Source of the DNA: Roseomonas sp.
GTDB taxonomy: Bacteria; Pseudomonadota; Alphaproteobacteria; Acetobacterales; Acetobacteraceae
Length of the DNA stretch: 64,000 nt
Direction of reading: 5' to 3'
Assembly: GCA_020249435.1 (NCBI GenBank)
Contig: JADCFQ010000051.1
Coordinates: forward strand, 16,038 to 80,037
Numbering within the stretch: the stretch's first letter is position 1; each line of letters starts with the position of its first letter. The notes below the pieces were generated by a model. It did no database searches, was not told the DNA's origin, and worked only from the letters and a program-made list of their open reading frames with translations. Below are positions 27,138 to 35,692 of this stretch, piece after piece. The translations under genes and the position numbers were made by a program.

Positions 27138-27157
27138 GATTCCAGTATAGTGGAAAC
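27138..27157 (-). promoter_or_regulatory. Promoter and operator of the arsenate operon, probably leaderless
   Basis: Directly upstream of the minus-strand ATG (27137) lies a TATACT -10 box (reverse complement of 27144-27149), only 6 bases from the ATG, so the transcript would start at or near the initiation codon. The box sits inside a palindrome TTCCA (27140-27144), six bases, TGGAA (27151-27155), a shape typical for ArsR-family operators. A wider repeat GTTTCCA/TGGAAAC (27130-27136 and 27151-27157) overlaps it. No good -35 box is seen. Confidence 0.55.
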
Positions 27158-27199
27158 ATGGCCTGATGCACGTGAAGCTTTCATGACAGGGCGGGCGCC

Positions 27200-28306
27200 C
27201 TACCAGCCATTCACCCGATCCCAGACGGCAATCACCTCATCACCGCCATCGACCACGTAATAACGGTCATGCGCGGCAACCGTCAGGCAGGTATGGTTCG
27301 GCGCCACGCGCACCAGGGCGCCGACGGGAAGTTCCGCAAAAGGCAGCGGGCCGGCGCCACGCACTTCGCCATGTTCCTGATGGGTGCGCACGACAATCGC
27401 CTCCCCAAAGGACCATTTGCCGTGTCGGTCCAGCATGACGCCAAAGCCAAGATCACGCGGCGCTGCCTGGGTGCTGCGATCCTTAGACAGCGCAATGCCG
27501 CCCGCATCAATCAGCACCGCATTGCGATCCTGCTTGCAAGAGGTCACAGCGGACAACACCGTCACCGCAATATCCTCCATGCCATGCGTGCCGATCTGGC
27601 CCTGGAACAAATCGCCGAACATATAGACGCCCGCGCGAATATCCGTGATGCCCGCCATGGATTGCCCGTAAAGCGCGGTGGGTGAAGACCCGGCCGAGAC
27701 AACGCGCGGCGTGATGCCCATGCCGCGCAAACGTTCGGCGGCGAGCACCGCGCCGGCGCGTTCCGCTTCCGCCACCTTGCGCATGCCGTCTTCGCTGCGT
27801 TCCGCATAGGAATGGCCGGCATGGGTCATGATGCCGGCGCATTTTTTTCCAAGGCGTTGGGCGATTTCAGCAAGCTTGTCGGAATCGGGCGCAATGCCGC
27901 CGCGACCCTCACCACAATCAACCTCAATCAAGGTCGGCAAAATGCCCGGATGGGCAGCGATGGCACTGGCGACATCCGCATCATCGGTGATGATCTTCAC
28001 ATCATTGCCCTGCGCGTTCAGCGCCGCAATCGCGTCCAGCTTTTGCGGCGTGATGCCGACCGCGTAAATCTGATCGCGATAGCCACCACCGGCGAAATAC
28101 CGCGCCTCGGCCACCGTGCTGACGGTGATCGGCCCATGATCCGGCGCGGCCAGGGCCGCGACCGCCAGGCTTTTCGCCGTTTTCATATGCGGACGAAGTT
28201 TCAAGCCAGGATGGCGCGCCACGGCCTCGGCCATGCGCGCCAGATTGCGCTTCAAAATGCCAAGTTCCAGCACCAGGCAAGGGGTGTGCAGATCATCCAG
28301 CTTCAT
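27200..28306 (-). CDS. DSD1/D-threonine aldolase family PLP enzyme
   Basis: This 368-residue fold-type III (alanine-racemase-like) enzyme binds PLP through K42 in RPHMKTAKS. It carries the metal pair H338 and C340 in PNHTC seen in D-serine dehydratase and D-threonine aldolase. It starts LDDLHTPCLVLELGILKRNL, the family opening, and holds LIEVDCGEGRGG and SAGSSPTALYG. It should act on beta-hydroxy D-amino acids by dehydration or retro-aldol cleavage; which one cannot be told. Its ATG overlaps the stop of the M81 peptidase gene by ATGA, and it is the third gene of a PLP/amino-acid operon. Confidence 0.85.
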   Translation of the reverse strand: MKLDDLHTPCLVLELGILKRNLARMAEAVARHPGLKLRPHMKTAKSLAVAALAAPDHGPITVSTVAEARYFAGGGYRDQIYAVGITPQKLDAIAALNAQGNDVKIITDDADVASAIAAHPGILPTLIEVDCGEGRGGIAPDSDKLAEIAQRLGKKCAGIMTHAGHSYAERSEDGMRKVAEAERAGAVLAAERLRGMGITPRVVSAGSSPTALYGQSMAGITDIRAGVYMFGDLFQGQIGTHGMEDIAVTVLSAVTSCKQDRNAVLIDAGGIALSKDRSTQAAPRDLGFGVMLDRHGKWSFGEAIVVRTHQEHGEVRGAGPLPFAELPVGALVRVAPNHTCLTVAAHDRYYVVDGGDEVIAVWDRVNGW

Positions 28307-29808
28307 GGCCAGCGCGCTTCCTTATCAATCGGCAAAACAGGTCTTGGCATATGCTTCCAGTCAAACCGCGTCAGGATCGGCGAGGTGAGGCCGGGGCAAT
28401 CCACCTCGACAATCTGTTCATGCTTGAAGAATTCATCAAAGCCACCGCGGAAATGCCCGCGGCTTTTCACCACAACGGCGCGCGCCTTCGCCACATCCAG
28501 GCCGAGATGTTCTAAGAAGGCGGGATCAGCGCATTGCGTGCGAATGGAAATCACCACGACCGTGATGCCGCCGATCTTCAGCGCTGCCGTCGCGCCCAAA
28601 GTCATCGCAGTGCCAGCGAAAATACCGCGCCGGCCAGTCACACGGCCATCGGAAAGCGCCACCACTTCCGCATCCGCACTGAAGGGCTTGCTGAAGGGAT
28701 CATCGGCCGCGACATCGCGGTTGAATCGCGCGGTGAAGCGCGCACCCTTACCCAGCTTATGCGCTTCCGCCGCCAAGGCAGGGTCATGGATCACACCCAC
28801 CAGGCAATCCTGCACCCCGGCGCGATGGAAGGCTTCCAGAATCCACATGGTATTGCCGCGCCCGCCACCGCCGGGATTATCGGCAACATCGGCGAAAGCC
28901 AGCGGCACCGCGCTATGCAGCGCCTTATGCGTGGCATCTTCCAGGCTGGTCAGATTGGCGATGAAACGCCAGCGCCTTTCCCAAATGGCAGCCGCCAGCC
29001 GATCCGCCAGCGCTTCCGCCGCGGCCTGGTCTGTCGCGGTAATGATCACCGCCATGCCATTGAAGGGCGTATCGCCATAGGCAAAGCCGCCCATGATGGA
29101 GACATTGGCGATGCGTGGATCCTGCGCCGCCCATTCCTGGCCGAGATTGATCACCTCCGCATAGGGCCCCTGCGCGGTCAGCATGGAAACCGTGGGCGCG
29201 ACAATCGGCAAGCGGCGGAAGGCGCGATGGAACCGCTCACCGGCCAAAAGCCGGCGCATGAGTGCGGCACTTTCCGCGCCGCGTTCACGCATATCCAAAT
29301 GCGGATTGGTGCGATAGCCGACAAAGGCATCGGTCAAAGCCACCATGCCATCAGAAACATTGGCGTGCAGATCGTAGGAACACACAAGCGGCACATCACC
29401 CAGAATGTCGCGGATCAGCGCCTGCAAACTGCCTTCCGGGTCAAGATCAGCGGTGGCGAGACCCGCGCCATGCAATACACAGTAAACGCCATCCACACGG
29501 CCTTTGAGCGCCGTCAGCCCTTCGCGCCATTGCTGCATGAAACCATCGAAAACGCCTTGTTCCACCGGGCCATTGGGTTCCGCCATGGCAAGCAGAATCG
29601 GGCAGGGTTCCCAGGCGCCGCCGGCATCCATGGCCGTGACGAAACCAGGCATTTCGCCCAAGGCGGCCGGGGCGGCGGAACGCGCATCAGTCACGATGGT
29701 ATCGCCCGCAATCAGGCAGCGCGTTTCAAAATCCCGTAATGTCGCAGCAGGTGCAAAGCGATTGCATTCAATGGAAAAGCCCAAAAGGGCAATGCGCGGC
29801 CCGGCCAT
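28303..29808 (-). CDS. M81 family metallopeptidase (MlrC-like)
   Basis: This 501-residue protein of the MlrC/microcystinase-C-like family has the N-terminal domain opening RIALLGFSIECNRFAP. Metal-site blocks are VLHGAG and SYDLHANVSDGM, and conserved segments are GYRTNPHLDMRERG and NPGGGGRGNTMWIL. MlrC itself cuts small peptides late in microcystin breakdown. Many relatives sit in amino-acid or D-amino-acid operons with unknown substrate. The start ATG overlaps the TGA of the threonine-synthase-like gene by one base (TGATG), so the genes are translated together. Confidence 0.85.
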   Translation of the reverse strand: MAGPRIALLGFSIECNRFAPAATLRDFETRCLIAGDTIVTDARSAAPAALGEMPGFVTAMDAGGAWEPCPILLAMAEPNGPVEQGVFDGFMQQWREGLTALKGRVDGVYCVLHGAGLATADLDPEGSLQALIRDILGDVPLVCSYDLHANVSDGMVALTDAFVGYRTNPHLDMRERGAESAALMRRLLAGERFHRAFRRLPIVAPTVSMLTAQGPYAEVINLGQEWAAQDPRIANVSIMGGFAYGDTPFNGMAVIITATDQAAAEALADRLAAAIWERRWRFIANLTSLEDATHKALHSAVPLAFADVADNPGGGGRGNTMWILEAFHRAGVQDCLVGVIHDPALAAEAHKLGKGARFTARFNRDVAADDPFSKPFSADAEVVALSDGRVTGRRGIFAGTAMTLGATAALKIGGITVVVISIRTQCADPAFLEHLGLDVAKARAVVVKSRGHFRGGFDEFFKHEQIVEVDCPGLTSPILTRFDWKHMPRPVLPIDKEARWP

Positions 29809-30932
29809 CAGATGGCTAGCCCCAAAAGTTCAGCGATGCGCGGTGTGGATTTCAGCCCGGTGCCGGTCAGTACCACCACGGTGGTTTCATCAGCGCGGAT
29901 CGCGCCGGCTTCCAGCAATTTCACGAAAGCCGCCGCTGCCTGCGCGCAAGTCGGTTCCACATAAATGCCAGTGCGCGCGAGTTCGAGTGTCGCAGCGCCA
30001 ATCTCAGCCTCGCTCAACATCACCGCACCGCCCTGGCTTTCCTGCAAAACTGCCATGACTTCCGGCGTGCGAATGGGCTGCGCGATGGCAGTGCCTTCCG
30101 CAATCGTCGGCACCGCTGCCACCGCCGGCTGCTTCAGGAAGGCGCGCGCAATCGGCGCGCAGTTTTCCGGCTGAGCGGCGAAAATGCGTGGTAGCTTCTT
30201 GATCTCACCCGCACGCTGCAATTCGGCAAAGCCAATCCCACAGCCCAGCACATTGGACCCCGCGCCACAGGGCACAATCACATTATCGGGCGCGACAAAC
30301 CCCAAATCCTCCCAGAGTTCATAGGCGAGTGTCTTCGTGCCGTGCAGGAAGAAGGGGTGCCAATTATGGCTGGCGTAGAAGATATCCTTGGCCTGGCGCA
30401 ACGCCTCATCCGCGCAATCCTGGCGGCTGCCTGGCACCAATTCAATCTCGGCGCCGGAAGCGCGTGACTGCACGGTCTTGGCGGGGGAGGTTGAAGCAGG
30501 CACCAGGATTTTTGCCCGCATCCCGCCAGCCGCAGCATAGGCAGCAACCGCAGCGCCGCCATTGCCCGATGAATCTTCCAGCACATGCGCCACACCCTGC
30601 GCGCGGAGCAGAGACAGCATCACCGAAGCCCCGCGATCCTTGAAGGACCCGGTCGGCATGAACCATTCGCATTTTACAAGTGCCGATGCACCGCCAATCA
30701 CGCGCGGCACCAGGGGAGAACAGCCTTCCCCCATCGTGATCGGGTCATCCGGCAGGAAGGGCAGTGCGGCGCCATAGCGCCAGAGCGAGCGATCCTCCGT
30801 GCGGATCGCAGCGCGGGTGATGCCGGGCAGCGGCGTCAGCATCAGGGGGGCTTGGCCGTCGCCACACCAGCGCGGCGTGGCAAGCGGATAGGTGGCCCCG
30901 CTGCGGGGGTCCAGATAGGCGATGTCGGTCAT
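29808..30932 (-). CDS. Threonine-synthase-like PLP-dependent enzyme
   Basis: This 374-residue fold-type II PLP protein binds the cofactor at K98 in PTGSFKDRGA. It has the asparagine-glycine loop SSGNGGAAVAAYAAAGG and phosphate loop PCGAGSNVLGCG. The order and the C-terminal VEPTCAQAAAAF and VVLTGTGLKS match threonine synthase/diaminopropionate-lyase relatives rather than cysteine synthase. Starting at ATG 30932 gives MTDIAYLDPRSG. The frame extends upstream across the divergent deacylase but is not coding there. It is the first gene of a three-gene minus-strand operon and shares a 48-base divergent promoter region with that deacylase. Confidence 0.82.
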   Translation of the reverse strand: MTDIAYLDPRSGATYPLATPRWCGDGQAPLMLTPLPGITRAAIRTEDRSLWRYGAALPFLPDDPITMGEGCSPLVPRVIGGASALVKCEWFMPTGSFKDRGASVMLSLLRAQGVAHVLEDSSGNGGAAVAAYAAAGGMRAKILVPASTSPAKTVQSRASGAEIELVPGSRQDCADEALRQAKDIFYASHNWHPFFLHGTKTLAYELWEDLGFVAPDNVIVPCGAGSNVLGCGIGFAELQRAGEIKKLPRIFAAQPENCAPIARAFLKQPAVAAVPTIAEGTAIAQPIRTPEVMAVLQESQGGAVMLSEAEIGAATLELARTGIYVEPTCAQAAAAFVKLLEAGAIRADETTVVVLTGTGLKSTPRIAELLGLAI

Positions 30933-30980
30933 CTTGATACCCTCGCTTGCCCTGCGCCGCGCCGCAAGGGATGCTGGGGC

Positions 30981-32087
30981 ATGACCCAAGATGCCGAAGC
31001 CGTAACCCGCCTCGCCGCCGATCTGGTGGCGATTGATAGCCGTTCCTCGGTCTCCAACCTGCCTCTCGCGGATCGGATTGAAGCCGAATTGGCGGGGTTT
31101 GAGGTTGAGCGGCTGGATTACAAAGACCCCCAAGGTATCGCGAAACGCGCGCTGGTAGCCCATCGCGGCCCTCGCGGCGGTTATGCGCTGTCAGGGCATA
31201 TGGATACGGTGCCGGAAACCGGTTGGACAGACCCGCCCTGGACGCCGCGCATCGCCGATGGCGTGCTGCATGGCCTTGGCAGTGTGGATATGAAGGGGCC
31301 GGTCGCCGCCTGTATCATCGCCGCGCGCGGCCTGCCCGCCCATGTGCCGGCGACGCTGCTGCTGACGGCGGATGAGGAAACCAGCAAGCAAGGGGCGCGC
31401 ATCATCGCTGCGCAATCAAAGCTGGCCGCATCATTGGGCTTGCAGGGGATTGTGGTGGCGGAACCGACCGCGCTGGCGCCCGTGCGCGGGCATCGCAGCC
31501 ATATCGAATATACCGCCATTGCGCGTGGCGAGCAGGCGCATTCTTCCACCGGCAAGGGGCTGAATGCGAATTGGGCGCTGATCCCCTTCATGGTGGAAAT
31601 GAAGAGCATTTACGAAAAGCTGCGATTCGATCCTGCCTATCACGACGCCGCCTACGACCCGCCCTTTTCCGATTTCAACCTGGTGATTGATAATCACGGC
31701 ACCGCAGTGAATGTGACGGTGGCGCAGGCGAGCGTGCGCATAAAATTCCGCCGCAGCCGAAACATAGACGTCAGCGGCATTGAAGCCGCGGTGCGCGAAG
31801 CGGCCGAACGTGCGGGTGTGGAACTTACCGAAAGGCGCGAAGGCACGCCGCCTGAACTGCCTGTGGATCACCCGCTGATCCGCCTTGCGGAAAGTATCAC
31901 CGGCAAGCCCGCCGCCACTGCCCCATACGGCACCGATGCCAGTGAATTGCAGGATATCGCGCCCTGTGTGATTTTGGGGCCGGGAACCATCGCCACCGCC
32001 CATACGCCGCGCGAATGCGTGGCCTTGGCTGACCTGGCGGCGGCGGTGCCGATCTTCCGGCGGGTCCTTTCCGCTGACTTTGCTTGA
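30981..32087 (+). CDS. M20 family deacylase (ArgE/DapE/CPG2 type)
   Basis: This 368-residue zinc-dependent amidase has metal and catalytic residues H73 and D75 in GHMDTVP, D103 in SVDMKG, and E132/E133 in TADEETS. The dimerisation domain lies between about 175 and 290 and the C-terminal catalytic part contains PYGTDASEL and AHTPRECV. It removes an acyl group from an amino acid or cuts a dipeptide. Start ATG 30981 is chosen over a much longer open frame, which runs antisense to the threonine-synthase-like gene. The divergent neighbour suggests a joint pathway for an N-acylated or peptidic amino acid. Confidence 0.87.
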   Translation: MTQDAEAVTRLAADLVAIDSRSSVSNLPLADRIEAELAGFEVERLDYKDPQGIAKRALVAHRGPRGGYALSGHMDTVPETGWTDPPWTPRIADGVLHGLGSVDMKGPVAACIIAARGLPAHVPATLLLTADEETSKQGARIIAAQSKLAASLGLQGIVVAEPTALAPVRGHRSHIEYTAIARGEQAHSSTGKGLNANWALIPFMVEMKSIYEKLRFDPAYHDAAYDPPFSDFNLVIDNHGTAVNVTVAQASVRIKFRRSRNIDVSGIEAAVREAAERAGVELTERREGTPPELPVDHPLIRLAESITGKPAATAPYGTDASELQDIAPCVILGPGTIATAHTPRECVALADLAAAVPIFRRVLSADFA

Positions 32088-32100
32088 GGGAGCATTCGCC

Positions 32101-32934
32101 ATGTTGCGCAGCATTCTTCTTGCCTTGGATGATACCGAAGGCGCCATCGCCGCCCGCGATTACGCCCTGGCACTGGCACGCCATACCGGTGCAGCGCTGA
32201 CGGCGGCGGTGCTGATGGACCGTCCCGGCCTGACCGGCGCGCATGAGGCCGTGCCCCCCGGTGCCGCCGCCTTCAAGGAACGGCGCGACGCTGCCTTGTT
32301 GCGCCAGGCGGAGGCGGCGGCGGCGGAGGCTGTGGCCGCGCTGCACCAGGCCGCTGATGGGGTACCCTTTGCGGTGCAAACCCTGGAAGCCTCACCTGCC
32401 GAGGCATTGCTCGCCGCCGCTGGTGGCCATGACATGCTGGTGGTGGGCCGCGATTCCACCCTGGGGCGCGAAGAAGCAGATGATGGCCTTTCCCCCACCA
32501 TCGAAGCCCTGCTGCATGACCGCACGCGCCCTTTGCTCGTGGTGCCGCCCGGCGCACGGTTTGATCTCGCCGCTGCTGCCTTGGTCGCTTATGATGGCTC
32601 ACCGGGCGCGCTGCGTGCCGTGCAGCTTTTCGCGCTGCTCGGCCTGGGGCGCTGTGGCGCCACGGTCTTGAGTGTGGCGGATGATGAGGCGGAGGCCGCT
32701 GCCCTGGCTGGCACAGCGGCGGGTTACTTGCAGCGCCATGATGTGGCGGCGAAGGCGCTGCCGGTGATTGGTACGCATCCGGTGGAAGCGCTTTTGGCGG
32801 AAGCCGCCGCCATGCCCGCCGGCATGTTGGTGATGGGTGCTTATGAACACACGGGGCTGCGCGCGCTATTCACCGGTTCCGCCACCAAGCATTTGCTGCG
32901 CCGAGCGCCCTGCGCGATTTTCGCGGCGCATTAG
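32101..32934 (+). CDS. Tandem-domain universal stress protein
   Basis: This 277-residue cytosolic UspA protein has two tandem Usp folds (about 1-148 and 155-277). The first begins LRSILLALDDTEGA; the second ends with GMLVMGAYEHTGLRALFTGSATKHLLRRAP, which holds the ATP-binding G-x2-G-x9-G(S/T) pattern, here GAYEHTG followed by GSATKHL. The first domain has a degenerate copy (VVGRDSTLGRE). A histidine/alanine-rich stretch links helices of domain one. GAGGGAGCA before ATG 32101 is a good ribosome-binding site. It overlaps the convergent glucosyltransferase stop by 4 bases. Confidence 0.9.
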   Translation: MLRSILLALDDTEGAIAARDYALALARHTGAALTAAVLMDRPGLTGAHEAVPPGAAAFKERRDAALLRQAEAAAAEAVAALHQAADGVPFAVQTLEASPAEALLAAAGGHDMLVVGRDSTLGREEADDGLSPTIEALLHDRTRPLLVVPPGARFDLAAAALVAYDGSPGALRAVQLFALLGLGRCGATVLSVADDEAEAAALAGTAAGYLQRHDVAAKALPVIGTHPVEALLAEAAAMPAGMLVMGAYEHTGLRALFTGSATKHLLRRAPCAIFAAH

Positions 32935-34601
32935 TTACAGTGTAATTCCTCGGGCAGCGCGCAAATGCGCTGCCGTACCAGCCACGCGGAAAAGCGCGCA
33001 TTTGCTGTCAGTATGGCGAAGGGAATGACGCCCAGCAGACTGATCAGCACTGGCCCCGCGATCAGCAGCGCGGTGAAGGACACCGACGCAAAAACAAGTG
33101 TCAGCACAATCCCCGCCAGTGTCGGCGCCCAGAATTGCTTGAGTGCATCGGCAAACCCAATGCCGCGTTCGCTGCGGTTTTGTGGCGCCCAACCCATCTT
33201 CATGCCAAAGGGCATCGCCAATAGAAACAGGCATTGGCTCATCAACCGCGCGGGCTCCATGAAGGCGGTGAAGACCAACTCCGCCAAAGCGCCGCGCAGG
33301 AATTGCACGCGCCCACCATAGCGCGCGGCCAGATCGGGCTTCAGCAAAACCTCGACATAGCCAGCCAATTTCGCCGCATAATGGCAGCACCAGCCGGCCA
33401 ATAGCAGCGCAACAAGCGCGCCAATCGGCGTGGTATCACCCCCGCCAGCGAGCCCATTCCAGGCCGCAAATAATAGGATCGCGACATAGAAAGGCGCGCT
33501 CAAAAACAGCAAAATCGCCTGTATCAATTGCCAGCGTGCCATGGGGGTCAGGCCCGGCAGGCGCAGCAGTGCCAGATACTGCATATTCCCCGCCGCCCAG
33601 CGCAGGTCGCGTGTGATGAAATCACTATAGCTTGGCGGATTGCCTTCGCTGCTGCCGGCATCATCAGGCAGCACGCGCACCTTCCAGCCGGCAGCATGCA
33701 GGCGCGTTGCCTCCACCTGATCATGCGAGAGGATATGCGACCCATCGGGCAGCGTTTCCAACCGCGCATGGGCGCGAAAGGGCGCGATGCGAATGACGGC
33801 GTTATGCCCCCAATAGGGCCCCTCATCACCCTGCCACCAAGCCTGCCCGGTGGCCCAGGCGCGCATGCCGTGACGCATGCCGAATTGAAACAGCCGCGGA
33901 AATCCTGCCTTGGTAGGCCGGCCATGAATAAGCTGTTGCAGGATCGCGAGCTTCGGGTCCGCTTCCATGCAGGCAACCAGGCGCAACACGGCATCGGCGG
34001 TCATTTCCGAATCCGCATCCAGGCAGAGCATGAAGTCATGCCCATCCGCGTGATGATCCAAAAACTCCATCACATTGCCGGATTTGAAGCCGGTATTTTG
34101 CGCGCGGCGCCGGTAATGCGTGGCAATGGGTTGCGCGGCAGCAAAGGCGCGGTAGGCGGCTTCCTCGGCCACTGCATCAGCGCCTTCGGGTGTGTCTGAC
34201 AGGAACCAAAGCGAAAAGCGCTCTGCCGCTCCGGCTTCAGCCAAGCCCGAGAGCAAGCGCGCGAGTGGCGGCAGCACCAGCGCCATGTCTTCACGGCGGA
34301 TGCAGATGGCAATGGCGGTGCGGGCTTGCGGCAAGCCAGGGCGCGCGGCGGCAAGCGCGGGCAAGACAGCCGCGACAGGATCGCGCGTGAACAGCAATAG
34401 GCCAAGCCCAATCAACGCATTGCCCGCCGAAAGCGCGGCCCAAGGCAGGGTGCCCGCAATGCAGACCAGAATCAGTATTTCCGCGAGCGTCCAACCACCA
34501 GGCGCAAGCGTTGCCCAGGCAAGCCAGAACAGGCCCGCCATGATGGCCAAGGCCAGGGCAAGAAAGGCGATGCGTCGCGGCAGGATGGGCGCTTCGGTCA
34601 C
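32931..34601 (-). CDS. opgH: OpgH-type membrane glucosyltransferase
   Basis: This 556-residue family 2 glycosyltransferase builds the beta-1,2-linked glucose backbone of osmoregulated periplasmic glucans. Two helices at the N terminus (about 10-60) precede the cytosolic domain. It contains CIRREDMALVLPPL, AQNTGFKSGN, the D-x-D site LDADSEM (about 193-199), SHILSHDQVEA and the processive R-x-x-R-W motif RDLRWAAGN. Several C-terminal helices follow, then WAPQNRSERGIGFADAL. It is shorter than enterobacterial OpgH, which has long tails. No opgG or other glucan gene is beside it. Confidence 0.88.
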   Translation of the reverse strand: MTEAPILPRRIAFLALALAIMAGLFWLAWATLAPGGWTLAEILILVCIAGTLPWAALSAGNALIGLGLLLFTRDPVAAVLPALAAARPGLPQARTAIAICIRREDMALVLPPLARLLSGLAEAGAAERFSLWFLSDTPEGADAVAEEAAYRAFAAAQPIATHYRRRAQNTGFKSGNVMEFLDHHADGHDFMLCLDADSEMTADAVLRLVACMEADPKLAILQQLIHGRPTKAGFPRLFQFGMRHGMRAWATGQAWWQGDEGPYWGHNAVIRIAPFRAHARLETLPDGSHILSHDQVEATRLHAAGWKVRVLPDDAGSSEGNPPSYSDFITRDLRWAAGNMQYLALLRLPGLTPMARWQLIQAILLFLSAPFYVAILLFAAWNGLAGGGDTTPIGALVALLLAGWCCHYAAKLAGYVEVLLKPDLAARYGGRVQFLRGALAELVFTAFMEPARLMSQCLFLLAMPFGMKMGWAPQNRSERGIGFADALKQFWAPTLAGIVLTLVFASVSFTALLIAGPVLISLLGVIPFAILTANARFSAWLVRQRICALPEELHCN

Positions 34602-34651
34602 GGCGCCTGCTTATGCCGTGACCACAGCCGCTTGGCGATATGCCGGCCTTG

Positions 34652-35623
34652 TCAGTCTATCTGCGCCCCGGAAGCGCGTACCACGGGTGCCCAGATTTCC
34701 ACCTCTCGGCGCATGAAGGCATCGTAGTCGGCGGGGCCGAGCGGCCATGGCTCCGCGCCGTAATCGCGGACGCGCTGGGCAATGGCAGGATCATTCAGCG
34801 CGGCCACCACTTCCGCCCCCAACCTTTCGCGAATGGCAGCCGGTACGGCAGCGGGGGCAGCGATGCCATACCAGGAAGCGACATCGAAATTCGGCACGCC
34901 CTGTTCTTGCAGGCTTGGCACTTCCGGCATGGTGCTGGAACGCTGCGCGGTTGAAACGCCAAGCGCCTTCAACAAGCCCCCCAGCACCTGCTGGCGCGAT
35001 GCCGGCGCGTTATCAATCGCGAACAAGGTCTCGCCATTCATCACCGCCGCCATGGAAGGCGCGGTGCCGCGATAGGGCACATGCGTGACCTCAATCCCCA
35101 TGCGCATGCCGAACAGCAAGCCGGATAGATGCGAAGACGTGCCCGACCCGGCCGAGGAAAAATTCGCCCGCGCCGGATTGGCCTTGCAGAAAGCGACCAA
35201 TTCCGCGACCGATCTGATCGGGCTGTCACCCTTGATGATCAGCACATTGGGCATCGCCGCAATGCGCGCCACCCCCGGCAAATCCTTGAGCGGATCAAAG
35301 GAAAGCCGCCGATACAGCGTCGGGCCAATCCCGTGAGAGGCGATGTGATTGACGTAATAGGTATAGCCATCCGGCGCGGATCGTGCCGCGACTTCCGCCC
35401 CCACCATGCCGCCCGCACCAGGGCGCGGGTCAATGATCATCGGCTGGCCGAGCCTTTCGCGCAGCCGGTTTTCCATCATGCGGAGGAAAATATCAGAAAC
35501 CCCGCCCGCTGCGCCGCCAATGACAAATCGCAAGGGCTTGTCCGGCCAATTGCCTTGCGCCTGCACCGCCGGTGCGGCCAAAAGCGCTGGCCCTGCCGCC
35601 ATCATGCTTCTGCGCGTGATCAT
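34652..35623 (-). CDS. Bug-type substrate-binding protein
   Basis: This 323-residue periplasmic protein, the third of its family here, has signal MITRRSMMAAGPALLAAPAVQA followed by NWPDKPLRFVIGGAAGGVSD. It also has IIDPRPGAGGMVGAE, FDPLKDLPGVARI and SSAGSGTSSHLSGLLFGMRMG. It belongs to the Bug family without TctAB partners. The binding loop VIGGAAGGVSD differs from the PFTPGAATD of the copy at 19.9 kb, so a different ligand is expected. GGAGG lies 10 bases before the ATG. A 10-bp inverted repeat lies between it and the chvG stop. Confidence 0.9.
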   Translation of the reverse strand: MITRRSMMAAGPALLAAPAVQAQGNWPDKPLRFVIGGAAGGVSDIFLRMMENRLRERLGQPMIIDPRPGAGGMVGAEVAARSAPDGYTYYVNHIASHGIGPTLYRRLSFDPLKDLPGVARIAAMPNVLIIKGDSPIRSVAELVAFCKANPARANFSSAGSGTSSHLSGLLFGMRMGIEVTHVPYRGTAPSMAAVMNGETLFAIDNAPASRQQVLGGLLKALGVSTAQRSSTMPEVPSLQEQGVPNFDVASWYGIAAPAAVPAAIRERLGAEVVAALNDPAIAQRVRDYGAEPWPLGPADYDAFMRREVEIWAPVVRASGAQID

Positions 35624-35638
35624 GACTTATCCTCCCAG

Positions 35639-35666
35639 GTTAGGCTTTGTTGGCGTAAAGCCTAAC
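35639..35666. other. Ten-bp inverted repeat between chvG and the Bug gene
   Basis: GTTAGGCTTT (35639-35648) and AAAGCCTAAC (35657-35666) form a perfect stem with an 8-base loop, 27 bases after the chvG stop and 15 bases before the Bug start on the minus strand. No T-run follows on either strand. It may be the chvG terminator or an operator for the Bug gene. Confidence 0.5.
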
Positions 35667-35692
35667 ATGAAAGCACGGCCTGGGAAGCGGAA

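Noticed and set aside
28534..29739. A 401-codon plus-strand frame
   Set aside because: It is antisense to the M81 peptidase gene and has reverse-strand composition.
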